This document shows, piece by piece, positions 15,501 through 23,996 of a stretch of 47,582 bases of DNA; within the stretch, counting starts at the first letter, position 1; each line of letters begins with the position of its first letter. The translations under genes and the position numbers were made by a program. Origin of the DNA: Firmicutes bacterium UBA5286 (GTDB lineage Bacteria > Bacillota > Proteinivoracia > UBA4975); the NCBI GenBank assembly GCA_002408465.1, contig DHSM01000033.1, positions 1 to 47,582 of the forward strand. The letters run 5' to 3'. A model generated the notes under the pieces. The model was not told the DNA's origin, searched no databases, and saw only the letters and a program-made list of their open reading frames with translations.

Positions 15501-18476
15501 TTACGCCCTCCTTATATTGCACAAAAAGGCTTTATACTCGGGGATGGTGGTGTTGGGATCCCCTACATGGGGGGTAAGGACATTGGCGCTGTCCCCGGGG
15601 AACAGTCCCCTATATCCCCAATGCCAGGGCATTCCCACAATTTCCACCATATTGCCGGCCACCGCCATAGGCTTGAGGCGCCGGGTAACATAGGCCACCG
15701 CTTTAATCTCGCCTCGGGGGGTGCTGACCAGCACCTCAGAGCCGTTGCTGATGCCAAGTTTGGCCCCCAGCTCCAGGCTGATTTCCACAAACATCTCCGG
15801 CGCCATTTCCGCCAGCCAAGGACTGTTGCGAGTCATAATTCCGCTTTGCCAGTGTTCGCTGACCCGGTAGGTGGTGCCGATATAGGGAAATTCTTTACTG
15901 GACGCCAGCTTGCCCAATCCCTGCCACCAGATAATGACCGGGTTGTTCTGCTGCGGGCTGAGGACATTGGCCACGGGGCTTTCAACAGGCTCATAGTGTT
16001 CGGGAAAGGGGCCGTCGACCATGCCGGGACTGAAAAGCCTGGCCTGCAGTTCCGGCAGCATGATAAAGGGACTGCCGGCGGTTTTTTCGGGAGGAGCATC
16101 CTTCCAAGCGAAATCTGGCACATCGTTCATCTGCCACTGCCCCCCTTCCCACCAAACCAAAGGCAGTTCCGGGTTCCAGGGACTGCCGGAGGGGTCGCTG
16201 GAGCAGCGGTTATAGAGGATGCGGCGATTAAGGGGCCAGACATAGGACCACCCGGCATGGGTGCCAATCCCCTCTGTTTCCCGGATGCGCCTCTTTGTGG
16301 GCGGGTCCTGAAGATCATTGTAATAACCGGAATAAATCCAGCAGCCGCAGGCAGTGCTGCCGTCGGCAGAGAGCTTGGTGAAGTTCTCCAAAGGCTGGCC
16401 GCTGCCAGTGTCATAGCCGTTGATTTCCAGGGCTACCTTTTCAATATCCGGCTCCTCTTCCCCTTCGCCGTAATGCCAGTTTAAGCCAACAATAGGCTCG
16501 GGGAAGACGCCTCCCCGCAGGTAATGGTAGCAAATTGCCTTATAGAGCTGGTCGGCGATCCACAAATCCGACCTTGCCTCTCCCGGAGGCTGGATTGCCT
16601 TGTGCCGCCACTGAATCCAGCGGCCGCTGTTGCTGACAGAACCGTCTTTTTCATAGGAGGCGGCTGCCGGCAGCAGAAAGACCTCGGTCTTGATGTCAGC
16701 GGGCTGGACCTTGGGGCGCCGCCAGAAACTGGCGGTCTCCGTTTCAAATAAATCTACCGCCACCATCCAATCCAGGTTTTCCAAGGCCTTGCGCTCGAGC
16801 TCCGCCTGGGGACCGCCTACAGCCGGGTTTTGTCCCCAGACAAACATGCCCTTGATTTCATTCCGGGCCATGGATTCGAAGATGGCAATATGGGAGCGGT
16901 TGCGACCATCCAGCTTGGGCAGCCAGTGATAGCAAAAGTCGTTGTCCCCGGCAGCTCTTTCCCCCCACCAGGCCTTGAGCAGGCTCACCAGGAACTTGGG
17001 CTTGTTTGCCCAGTAACTGCTGGCGGGAGTTTCCTTGGCGTTGTAATCCGCCAGGGTTGGATGGGCCTTGGCCTGGGGCATATTGAGATAGCCCGGCAGA
17101 ATGTGAAAAAGCATGGCCATATCTGTAGAGCCCTGGACATTGGCTTCCCCCCGCTGGGCGTTGACGCCGCCTCCGGGGATGCCGATGTTGCCCAGAAGCA
17201 GCTGCAGCACTGCTGTCGCCCGCACATTCTGAGACCCATGGGTGGACTGGGTGATGCCCATTGCATACAGGATGTTGCCGGCTTTGCCGGGAGCGCCGGT
17301 AGCGCAGAAGGTGGCAGCCACCCGTTCAAAGTCTTCGGGGCTGCAGCCCACTGTCCGGCAGACTGTGTCTTTGTCATAGCGAGCATAGTGTCCCTTCATC
17401 ACCTGAAAAACACAGCGGGGATGCTGAAGGGTCAGGTCCTGAAGGGGGTTGCCCTTTTCGTCCAGCTCATATTGCCAGCTCTCCCGGTCATAGGCGCCGT
17501 CGGCAAGGCCGGAGAACACCCCGTCGGCAAAGGAATAGCTGGGGGCGAGAAGGTATGAAGCGTTGGTATAATTGACTACATATTCGTGCTGCCAGAGATT
17601 GTTTTCAAAGGTATAGTTGATGAGGCCGCCCAAGAGGGCGATATCTGTGCCTGGCCGTAGGGGCAGCCAGATATCCGCCACGGCGGCGGTGCGGGTGAGG
17701 CGGGGATCGATGCTGATGAGCTTAGCCCCCCGCTCCCGGGCCCTGTCAATCCAGCGCATGGACACGGGATGGTTCTCGGCGGTGTTGACCCCAATGGCCA
17801 TGATTACATCTGAGTGCTGGTAATCTATCCAGTGGTTTGTCATTGCTCCTCTGCCAAATGAGTTGGCCAGACCGGCCACAGTAGAAGAGTGTCAGAGGCG
17901 GGCATGGTGGTCCATATTGACAATGCCTAGGCTGCGCATGAGCTTGGCCAGCAGGTAATTTTCTTCATTGTCCAGGGCGGCGCTGCCCAGATGGGCTATT
18001 GCTTTGGTCCGGTTTACAGTAATGCCATCGGCCTGGCGCTCAAAGCTTTCATCCCGGGTTTCCTTTACCTTTTTGGCGATCCTGTCCATGGCCCAGCGCC
18101 AGTTTTTCTCCACCCACGTCTGACTGTAAGGCGCCCGGTACAGCACCTTATCCAGGCGGTTTGGATTGAGTTCGGGGTCATGAGTTCTCAAATTATAGAC
18201 GGTGTTCAAATTGAGCAGAGATGCGCCCTTGCTGCACAGGGCCCCTTCATTGATGGGATGGTCGGGATCGCCGCTGACGCTGACCAGCTTGCCCCCCACC
18301 ACATAGCAAATGGCGCCGCAGCCGCAGGAACAATAGGGACAGATGGTAGTGACCTCTTTGGCGTCTTCCAGCCGATGGCTGAAGACGGGATCATTCTCCC
18401 AGTCGCAGCCGACGACAACTGCAGCCAAGGCAGCAACGCCAGTCAGTTTGAAAAATTCTCTTCTGGTAACCTTCAC
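15501..18476 (-). CDS. fdhA: Formate dehydrogenase catalytic subunit, selenocysteine-containing, Tat-exported
   Basis: A 991-aa molybdopterin oxidoreductase read through an in-frame TGA (17892-17894) that encodes selenocysteine at residue 195, within HARL-Sec-HSSTVAGLANSFGRGAM, exactly where FdnG-type enzymes carry Sec. The N-terminus TRREFFKLTG followed by a hydrophobic stretch is a Tat signal. An Fe-S motif CPYCSCGCGAICY with a distal CSKG follows. The downstream part continues through the molybdopterin-binding domains to the C-terminal cap. It oxidises formate to CO2 on the outer face of the membrane. The GTG start has AGGTGA upstream, 10 nt after fdhE. Without recoding it would look like two broken genes. 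Confidence 0.95.
17854..17894 (-). promoter_or_regulatory. Bacterial SECIS element for the Sec codon
   Basis: Exactly 18 nt after the TGA lies an apical GGTCT held by a TGGCC/GGCCA stem. The E. coli fdhF SECIS has the same GGUCU loop at the same 18-nt distance. This supports UGA decoding by SelB rather than termination. Confidence 0.85.
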
Positions 18477-18485
18477 TCTCTCACC

Positions 18486-19334
18486 TCATTTCACTGTTTC
18501 ATCATATATATGAGGATGGGATGCCGGCCGATATCCTTTGCGCTGGGCGAGGATATCCAAAAACACAGTAGCAGCGTTTTCCAGCTGCAGGTCACAACCC
18601 GCTGATGCCTGAGTGCAATCGGTAATCTTAAGATAATAGCCGCAGTCATCGCAGACCTGGATGCGCCGCTGGCAATCCCCCACCAAGGTCAGCAGCAACT
18701 GTCCGTCCTGGCGGCTGCTGCTGCAGACCGGGCAAACCATGCGGGAATAGGTCCATTCTGTCTCACACATCCAGCAGCCTAATATACGGCGGCCGTCCAC
18801 TGGCCGGTTGTAGCCGTTGACAGGATATTGGCCGCACACCGGGCACCAGCCCCTTTGCCAATCCGCCAGGTCCAGCATCTGCTGCTGGGCAAAGGCCGTG
18901 TAAAAGGGGACCAGGGCAGCCAGGAAAAATCCGGCGAGGACCTGGGGATCCAACGGGCAAAGTTTCTGCAGCCGCAGCTCGTTAACGGCGATTTCCATGG
19001 CCAGGACCAGGTCTGGTTCCAGACAGTCTTGCACCGTCACAGCCAAGGCTTCCAGAATGCTGTCTTCCAGATTGCTGATAAGGGGCAGAAAATCTGTTCC
19101 GGGGTTGTGACTGGCCAAGAGGGTAGCAAGGCGCACACCTATTTCCCGAAACAGGCGGGGGGAAAAGAGAATTCTTTCACATTCTAGGATATAGTTATTG
19201 ATCCGGGCTTTTCTCGCCGGCAATGGCAGCTCCTCAATGACTTTGTCCCGGAAAAGGCGCTGCACCTCAAGGATTTGGGCCAGCAGGGGCATAATCGGGC
19301 TGTCCATGCTCTTCCCTTTGGGCTCGGCTCTCAA
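18486..19334 (-). CDS. fdhE: Formate dehydrogenase accessory protein FdhE
   Basis: About 282 aa. The C-terminal half carries four CxxC pairs (CPVCGQ, CWMCE, CPVCSS, CDDCGY) in the rubredoxin-like arrangement of FdhE, which assists maturation of exported formate dehydrogenases. The N-terminal half is helical. The TTG at 19334 lies 8 nt after GGAGG; an ATG at 19307 is an alternative. It is the first gene of the fdhE-fdhA-fdhB unit. Cytoplasmic. Confidence 0.88.
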   Translation of the reverse strand: MRAEPKGKSMDSPIMPLLAQILEVQRLFRDKVIEELPLPARKARINNYILECERILFSPRLFREIGVRLATLLASHNPGTDFLPLISNLEDSILEALAVTVQDCLEPDLVLAMEIAVNELRLQKLCPLDPQVLAGFFLAALVPFYTAFAQQQMLDLADWQRGWCPVCGQYPVNGYNRPVDGRRILGCWMCETEWTYSRMVCPVCSSSRQDGQLLLTLVGDCQRRIQVCDDCGYYLKITDCTQASAGCDLQLENAATVFLDILAQRKGYRPASHPHIYDETVK

Positions 19335-19446
19335 TCTGACCACCTCCACAAGTACCTGTCTAATTCTATTTCCTAAAAGGGGAGAATAGTCCTGCAACTA
19401 TAAAATATTCCTATGGCCACATAAGTAAAATTACTAAAACACAAAA

Positions 19447-19471
19447 AAACCAGGCATACTAAGCCTGGTTT
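19447..19471 (-). terminator. Terminator of the HAD phosphatase gene
   Basis: A 9-bp stem AAACCAGGC / GCCTGGTTT; on the minus strand it is followed by TTTT. It separates the HAD gene from the formate dehydrogenase operon. Confidence 0.8.
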
Positions 19472-19485
19472 GCAATAATAACTGC

Positions 19486-20367
19486 TTATACCGCCCGTCG
19501 AGCCTCGGCGGCAGGGAGAATTATGCTGTTAATTGCCGCCGCCACCCCATCTTGATCGTTACTTAAGGTGACCTCGCCGGCAACTTTTTTCAGCTGACTG
19601 TGGCCATTGCCCATGACAACCCCCAGGCCTGCAGCCTCAATCATTGTGCGGTCATTGAGATTATCTCCCATGGCCACCACTTCCTCCATGGCGATCTGCA
19701 GATGCCCTGCCAACTGCTTTAGAGCCCAGCCCTTGGAAATGCCGGGAGGGGCGATTTCAAGATACATATAATCTTTGGTGCCGGGATAGTAATCTACTGA
19801 TAGGCCCAGCCCTGCGGCCCGATGCTGGAACTTTTCCAAAGCCTGGGGCTTGCCGGCAGAAAAAATCTTATGGCTTTGAAACTCATCCTGCTCAATTCGC
19901 TCTACCAGATCGGGAATCTTCTTGACCTTGCTCAGGAAAAATTCTCTGACGCTGTATGTCAATTGGTTAAGTTTCAGCTTATTGTCGCATATCATTTGAA
20001 TCCAGGCCGGCAAACTGATTTTTTTGGCGCTGGTATAAATGCCCCCTTTGTGGTAGACCTGTATATAGATGTCGGCAGCTTGCATTTCTGCCAGCAGGGG
20101 GGCGATGGTTTTATTCGCGAAATTTGATGCGGAAATAACCGAACCGTCCCGATGGCGGATGAGAGCGCCGTTGGCGCAGATGAGAGGAACATCCAGCTTG
20201 AGGCGGTCGGCATAGCTTTTAGCTGAGTGAAAGCTGCGGCCGGTGGCCAGGGTGACTTTTATCCCCTGCTGCCTGGCTCTGGCAATTGCTTGGCGGGTAG
20301 GGACAGTCAGTCTCATATTATTGTTTATAAGAGTGCCGTCAATATCTATAGCCACTAGTTTGTAAAT
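19486..20367 (-). CDS. Cof-type HAD-IIB sugar/nucleotide phosphatase, probable ATT start
   Basis: About 293 aa. HAD motif I AIDIDGTL, motif II TLATGRS and motif III/IV GDNLNDRTMIEAAG are visible, with the IIB cap domain between. The family normally starts M-x-K-L-V-A-I-D. In frame, ATT-TAC-AAA-CTA precedes the GTG at 20355, giving M-Y-K-L-V-A-I-D if ATT (20365-20367) initiates. GGAGG lies 7 nt before the ATT but 19 nt before the GTG, so ATT initiation is favoured. These enzymes dephosphorylate small phosphorylated metabolites such as FMN or sugar phosphates; the substrate here is unknown. Confidence 0.92.
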   Translation of the reverse strand: MYKLVAIDIDGTLINNNMRLTVPTRQAIARARQQGIKVTLATGRSFHSAKSYADRLKLDVPLICANGALIRHRDGSVISASNFANKTIAPLLAEMQAADIYIQVYHKGGIYTSAKKISLPAWIQMICDNKLKLNQLTYSVREFFLSKVKKIPDLVERIEQDEFQSHKIFSAGKPQALEKFQHRAAGLGLSVDYYPGTKDYMYLEIAPPGISKGWALKQLAGHLQIAMEEVVAMGDNLNDRTMIEAAGLGVVMGNGHSQLKKVAGEVTLSNDQDGVAAAINSIILPAAEARRAV

Positions 20368-20501
20368 ATTATCTCCTCCCTTCCCGTTCTTTTATTATAG
20401 CCCAGTCCCTGATCATTTCAAAGACCAGACCCAGAAAACAACCGGGCTTTTTCCCACCCGGAGGCATTTTCTGTTATATTATAGGGTAGAGGTGAAGTTC
20501 A

Positions 20502-20957
20502 GTGCCCCTAATTCGCAAACTGGAGCATGATGATTTTAAAAACCTGCTGACCATCGAAACGGAGAGTTTTGCCAGCGGCTACAGCCCATATTTTATAAAA
20601 ATGATGCCGATCTTATTTGGCAACACTTCATATATTTCTTTAAAAGGCCACAGTTCCCAGGGCTATGTGGCGACCGCCCTGGAACAGGGGAGCTGCCGGG
20701 CCTGGATTCTCAGCCTTGCAGTGCGGCCGAAATACCGGCAGCTAGGTCTAGGCAAAGCTTTGCTGGAGATGGGGCTGCAAGCCCTGGCCGCCGCCGGCGC
20801 CGGGGAGGTAATGCTGTCTGTTTCCCCGGAAAACCAGCGGGCAATTGCCCTCTATGAGAAAATGGGTTTCAGTATCTGCCGGAAAGTCAGTGACTATTTT
20901 GGACCCGGTGAAGATCGCATTATTATGAAAAAAAACCTGCCTGAAGAAAAAAACTGA
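20502..20957 (+). CDS. GNAT N-acetyltransferase (RimI-like)
   Basis: A 151-aa GNAT protein. The acetyl-CoA-binding core reads LAVRPKYRQLGLGKALLEMGL, followed by VSPENQRAIALYEKMGFSIC, typical of RimI-type enzymes that acetylate protein N-termini or small amines. It begins with GTG, 7 nt after a GAGGTG site. It precedes two signal peptidase genes in the same direction with a 23-bp gap and may be co-transcribed. Substrate unknown. Confidence 0.87.
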   Translation: MPLIRKLEHDDFKNLLTIETESFASGYSPYFIKMMPILFGNTSYISLKGHSSQGYVATALEQGSCRAWILSLAVRPKYRQLGLGKALLEMGLQALAAAGAGEVMLSVSPENQRAIALYEKMGFSICRKVSDYFGPGEDRIIMKKNLPEEKN

Positions 20958-20980
20958 ACAAGGCATGTGGAGGTGGACAA

Positions 20981-21505
20981 ATGGCCCGGAGAGAGTTATG
21001 GAGCTGGCTTAAGACCCTAATCCTGGCAGTGATTCTCGCCCTGCTTATTCGGGAATATGTGCTGGCATTTTACGTGGTTGACGGAAGTTCAATGTTGCCC
21101 ACTCTTCATGACGGCCAGATGGTGGCTGTAAATAAGCTGGTCTACAGAATCGGTTCCCTCCGGCGGGGGGATGTGGCGGTGTTTGAAACCCAAAAGACCC
21201 TGACCGGCTCGACAACGGAACGAATCTTTATTAAGCGGATAATTGCCTTGCCAGGAGATACAATAGAAATCCGGGAAGGAAAAATCATCCTCAATGGCGA
21301 AGAACTTGCAGAAGATTATATCGACACTGTGATGGAGCAAGATATGGAGCTCCTGCTGATTGAGGCGGACACTGTCTTCGTCATGGGCGACAACCGCCAC
21401 CCCCGGGGGAGCTGGGACAGCAGAGAGTTCGGACCGATTCCCCTTGATTCAATTTTGGGCAGGGCGGATTTGATAATCTTTCCCAATCCTCACAAGGTAA
21501 AGTGA
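20981..21505 (+). CDS. lepB: Signal peptidase I, copy 1
   Basis: A 174-aa type I signal peptidase of the short Gram-positive form. One N-terminal membrane helix (LKTLILAVILALLIREYVLAFYV) is followed by box B with the catalytic Ser (DGSSMLPTL), the catalytic Lys in box D (FIKRIIALPGD) and box E (VMGDNRHPRGSWDSR). It cleaves signal peptides of secreted proteins outside the membrane. The ATG follows GGAGG at 8 nt. Its close paralogue lies 17 bp downstream; this copy has a 26-residue shorter-to-similar catalytic domain and differs in the middle loop. Confidence 0.95.
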   Translation: MARRELWSWLKTLILAVILALLIREYVLAFYVVDGSSMLPTLHDGQMVAVNKLVYRIGSLRRGDVAVFETQKTLTGSTTERIFIKRIIALPGDTIEIREGKIILNGEELAEDYIDTVMEQDMELLLIEADTVFVMGDNRHPRGSWDSREFGPIPLDSILGRADLIIFPNPHKVK

Positions 21506-21522
21506 TTGGAGGCTGCCGGCTA

Positions 21523-22056
21523 ATGGCCAAGGAAATCTGGAGCTGGATAAAAACTATCATTCTGGCGTTAATACTCGCCCTGATCATCAAAAACTATGCT
21601 TTTGCCTTCTACATAGTAGACGGCAAATCAATGGAACCTACCTTGGAAGACGGCCAGGTGCTGATGGTCAATAATTTTACCTACAAGATTTGGGAGCCCA
21701 AACGGGGTGATGTAGTCATCTTCGTCAAAGAGGATATCACCGGCAGCCGCAAAAACTGGCTGACCGGCAGAAATGCCCTGGTCAAGCGGGTCATCGCCTT
21801 GCCGGGAGACACCGTTAATATCCAGCAGGGACAGGTCTTTGTCAATGACTCACCCCTTGCGGAAGAATATATTGAATGTGAAATCACCGAGGACTATGGT
21901 CCAATTATTATTGAGGAAGGCTGGCTCTTTGTCCTCGGGGACAATCGCCACCCCGGCGCCAGCATGGACAGCAGGAGTTTTGGCCCTATTAAGCTGTCCA
22001 GCATCCTGGGGAGAGCAGATTTTGTAGTCCTTCCTTCCCCCCATAAAGTAGATTAA
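21523..22056 (+). CDS. lepB: Signal peptidase I, copy 2
   Basis: A 177-aa tandem paralogue of the preceding gene with the same architecture: membrane helix, catalytic Ser in VDGKSMEPTL, Lys in LVKRVIALPGD, and box E VLGDNRHPGASMDSRSFG. The ATG at 21523 follows GGAGG at 10 nt; a longer frame would overlap the upstream gene. Tandem signal peptidases often divide substrates or expression conditions. Confidence 0.95.
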   Translation: MAKEIWSWIKTIILALILALIIKNYAFAFYIVDGKSMEPTLEDGQVLMVNNFTYKIWEPKRGDVVIFVKEDITGSRKNWLTGRNALVKRVIALPGDTVNIQQGQVFVNDSPLAEEYIECEITEDYGPIIIEEGWLFVLGDNRHPGASMDSRSFGPIKLSSILGRADFVVLPSPHKVD

Positions 22057-22084
22057 CGGGACACATTATGGTATACTGTCGCTA

Positions 22085-22187
22085 ATAGGTAGAGTAGATA
22101 CTGCGCGTCAAGTGCCGGAGGATGGGATGTAGCCACCGGACGAAAGGAAATGACCTGCGGTGCAGTATCGCGTCCGCTGCCGCCCAT
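22085..22187 (+). promoter_or_regulatory. THF (tetrahydrofolate) riboswitch
   Basis: The aptamer core matches the THF riboswitch closely: AGAGTAGATA, GCGTCAAGTG, GGATGGGATGT and CGTCCGCTGCC, with terminal pairing GGTAG/CTGCC. It lies directly upstream of folT. The expression platform follows: an AGGAG/CTCCT hairpin with a T-run, then a second hairpin over the ribosome site. THF binding should lower expression of the folate transporter. Confidence 0.93.
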
Positions 22188-22212
22188 TAGGAGCATATTA
22201 GCCTCCTTTTTC
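22187..22212 (+). terminator. Riboswitch expression-platform terminator
   Basis: TAGGAG pairs with CTCCT around a short loop and is followed by TTTTT, immediately after the THF aptamer. It is likely the ligand-dependent terminator. Confidence 0.6.
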
Positions 22213-22224
22213 GGGCTGGACGTC

Positions 22225-22255
22225 AAACCTGCCCAAAAATTAGGGAGGTTTTTTT
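22225..22255 (+). promoter_or_regulatory. Hairpin that encloses the folT ribosome site
   Basis: AAACCT-CCC pairs with GGG-GGTTT (22243-22250), and a run of nine T leads straight into the GTG start. The ribosome site GGGAGG (22243-22248) is within the right arm, so the structure could act as a second terminator or as a translation block. Confidence 0.6.
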
Positions 22256-22918
22256 GTGCACACTTCTATCCATCATTCTGCAGGTGAGCAACTGCGCAAT
22301 CTGGTCCTGGTCGGTCTGTTTGCGGCCCTGGGCATTGTCTTTCAGGCCTTTTCCATCTCCATGCCCCTGATGCGCATCGGCATCGGGCCCATCCCCACAA
22401 TTGTCTCAGGGATGCTGCTGGGCCCGGTCTTAGGGGGAATAACCGGCCTGCTCAAAGATGTGGTGGGGTTCATAGTAGCCCCCCCTGCCAGCGGCAGTTT
22501 TTTCCCGCCAATTACCATAATCCAAATGCTGTATGGCATTCTCCCTCCATTGCTTTTGCCCATTTTTCGCACCCCGGTAGACTGGATATGGGGACGCTTA
22601 GTTCCCACTGATTCCATACAGCACCGGGGACGGCGCTGGCTGGCCGGCCTGCCTGCCCGCCTTGTGACTTGCTGCCTGGTTGTGGCAGCCACTCAGTTCA
22701 TCACCGGCGGTCTCTTAATGCCCGCTGCCCTCAACCTGCTCCTGGATGGGCAGATTACCTCGAGCCTGTGGCTGGCCCGCTTTACAACCCGCATTCCCCA
22801 ACAGGCTGCTTTCCTGGTGGGCTATCCCCTAATCACCTATGTAATTATTGAGGCCCTGGAACGGGTTCCCGCCCGAGGAGGCGTTGTCCGTGAAACCGTC
22901 CTTTCTAGACATTCCTGA
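22256..22918 (+). CDS. folT: Folate ECF transporter S component
   Basis: A 220-aa membrane protein with about six helices, of the folate-specific ECF S-component family (segments GIGPIPTIVSGMLLGPVLGG and GLLKDVVGFIVAP). It binds folate at the membrane and relies on a shared EcfA/EcfT module not seen here. The GTG start follows GGGAGG and seven T. It is controlled by a THF riboswitch, which independently supports folate as substrate. A DHPS N-terminal-domain gene overlaps its 3' end by 29 bp. Confidence 0.92.
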   Translation: MHTSIHHSAGEQLRNLVLVGLFAALGIVFQAFSISMPLMRIGIGPIPTIVSGMLLGPVLGGITGLLKDVVGFIVAPPASGSFFPPITIIQMLYGILPPLLLPIFRTPVDWIWGRLVPTDSIQHRGRRWLAGLPARLVTCCLVVAATQFITGGLLMPAALNLLLDGQITSSLWLARFTTRIPQQAAFLVGYPLITYVIIEALERVPARGGVVRETVLSRHS

Positions 22919-23255
22919 TCTGGAAACAGCCCGGGAGGAGATTGCTAAGGTCGGAGCAAGCCCTGTCAGCATTAAGATCATGGCGCCCAAAGCCGTATTC
23001 AGGGTAATTAAGGTGTATAATCTCAGTCCCTCCGCCGCCAACATTCTCAAGCAGGAAATGCTGAGCAAAGGCGGCGAGGCCGCCGTCGGCGCCCAGGTAG
23101 TCAACTGCAAGCAGGATAAGACCGATGTCATCCTCATGGGCACCCTGGCCCAATTCAGAAAAGTGCTGAAGAACTTAAAAATCCAGCCCGCCGGCCTCTC
23201 CACCCTGGCCAAAGAACTAGAACAACTCCTGACAAATTCGGGGACGGTCCTCTAA
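22890..23255 (+). CDS. Isolated N-terminal domain of dihydropteroate synthase (folP fragment?)
   Basis: About 121 aa. The sequence (DLETAREEIAKVGASPVSIK, APKAVFRVIKVYNLSPSAAN, ILKQEMLSKGGEAAV, LMGTLAQFRKVLKNLKIQP) matches the N-terminal extension found on many clostridial dihydropteroate synthases, but the catalytic TIM barrel (normally starting near MGILNVTPDSF) is absent. The GTG at 22890 has GAGGAGG at 8 nt. The last nine codons, ending with TAA, lie inside a palindromic repeat, after which a RAYT transposase begins. It is either a natural stand-alone domain or folP cut by repeat insertion. It shares the folT operon under the THF riboswitch. Confidence 0.75.
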   Translation: MKPSFLDIPDLETAREEIAKVGASPVSIKIMAPKAVFRVIKVYNLSPSAANILKQEMLSKGGEAAVGAQVVNCKQDKTDVILMGTLAQFRKVLKNLKIQPAGLSTLAKELEQLLTNSGTVL

Positions 23256-23261
23256 TTTGTC
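23231..23261. repeat. REP-like palindrome, family B, copy 1
   Basis: GACAAATT...AATTTGTC arms enclose a GGGGACGGTCCTC core that is itself near-palindromic. It encodes the last residues and stop of the DHPS fragment. A close copy is at 43990-44020, and relatives with a GGAACCGTCCCC core occur at 46113-46147 and 46263-46293. Confidence 0.75.
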
Positions 23262-23364
23262 GGCGGCTCACGAGATGATGGGCGGAGACCCCGTCCCTGA
23301 CCCACAAGATAGGCATAAAAACCTGACCCGAGAGCGAAAATTCTCCGAAAGGATGATACGGGCT

Positions 23365-23865
23365 ATGCTTAGCCGTCAATCACCCCGCCTGAAGAATTTT
23401 GACTACACTGTCCCAGGGGGATATTTTGTCACAATCTGCACTCATCAGCGAATGTCTATTCTTGGCGAAATACAGGATTTTAATATGGTCCTCAACGACG
23501 CCGGCAGGATTGCCGAACTCACCTGGGACGCAATGGCTGCTCAATTTGACAATCTAACACTTGACGCCCGTGTAATCATGCCTAACCATATTCACGGGCT
23601 TCTTATTATTACAGAACAAAAAAAAAGAGGGTTAAATCAATTCATTGCCTGGTACAAGTACCAGACAACGGTATTAATCAACAGGCTATGGGGAGCCAGT
23701 GGACAATCGGTATGGCAGCGCAGTTATTATGATCACATTATTCGTCCGTCGGAAGATATTGCAAAGTATCGGGAGTATATCTTGGGTAACCCTGCAAAAT
23801 GGGCAGAGGACTCCCCGGGGAGGGGAGACCCCTCCCCTACAATAGACCGACATCATGATCCGTAG
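23365..23865 (+). mobile_element. RAYT (REP-associated tyrosine transposase, Y1_Tnp)
   Basis: A Y1-type HUH transposase of about 166 aa (the frame is open from 23257). It shows the N-terminal FDYTVPGGYFVTICTHQR, the metal-binding HUH motif MPNHIHGLLII, the candidate catalytic Tyr in AWYKYQTT, and SYYDHIIRPSEDIAKYREYI. RAYTs are domesticated relatives of IS200/IS605 transposases that act on REP palindromes. Fittingly, it is followed directly by tandem REP-like units, and its last ~16 codons and TAG stop are encoded inside the first unit. The start is uncertain (ATG at 23353 or 23365; weak ribosome sites). Confidence 0.88.
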
Positions 23866-23996
23866 GGGGGCGGTTCCGCCCCCGACCCCGATGACGGGAG
23901 GGGAGACCCCTCCCCTACAATAGACGGACATCGTTGTCCGTAGGGGGGCGGTTTCCGCCTCCGACCCCGATGACGGGAGGGGAGACCCCTCCCCTA
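23818..23996. repeat. Tandem REP-like array downstream of RAYT
   Basis: Two tandem units of 78 and 79 bp plus a partial third. Each unit holds a 22-bp palindrome GGGAGGGGAGACCCCTCCCC-TA (family A: 23818-23839, 23896-23917, 23975-23996) and a second hairpin GGGGGCGG..CCGCC(C/T)CC. The units differ at few positions. The third palindrome abuts, and supplies the stop of, the ogt gene. Confidence 0.9.

Noticed and set aside
14743..16484. Long plus-strand frames antisense to the formate dehydrogenase genes
   Set aside because: High-GC shadow frames with no ribosome site or family resemblance.
17879..18476. Formate dehydrogenase alpha as a frameshifted or broken pseudogene
   Set aside because: The break is a single in-frame TGA at the known Sec site with a SECIS-type hairpin.
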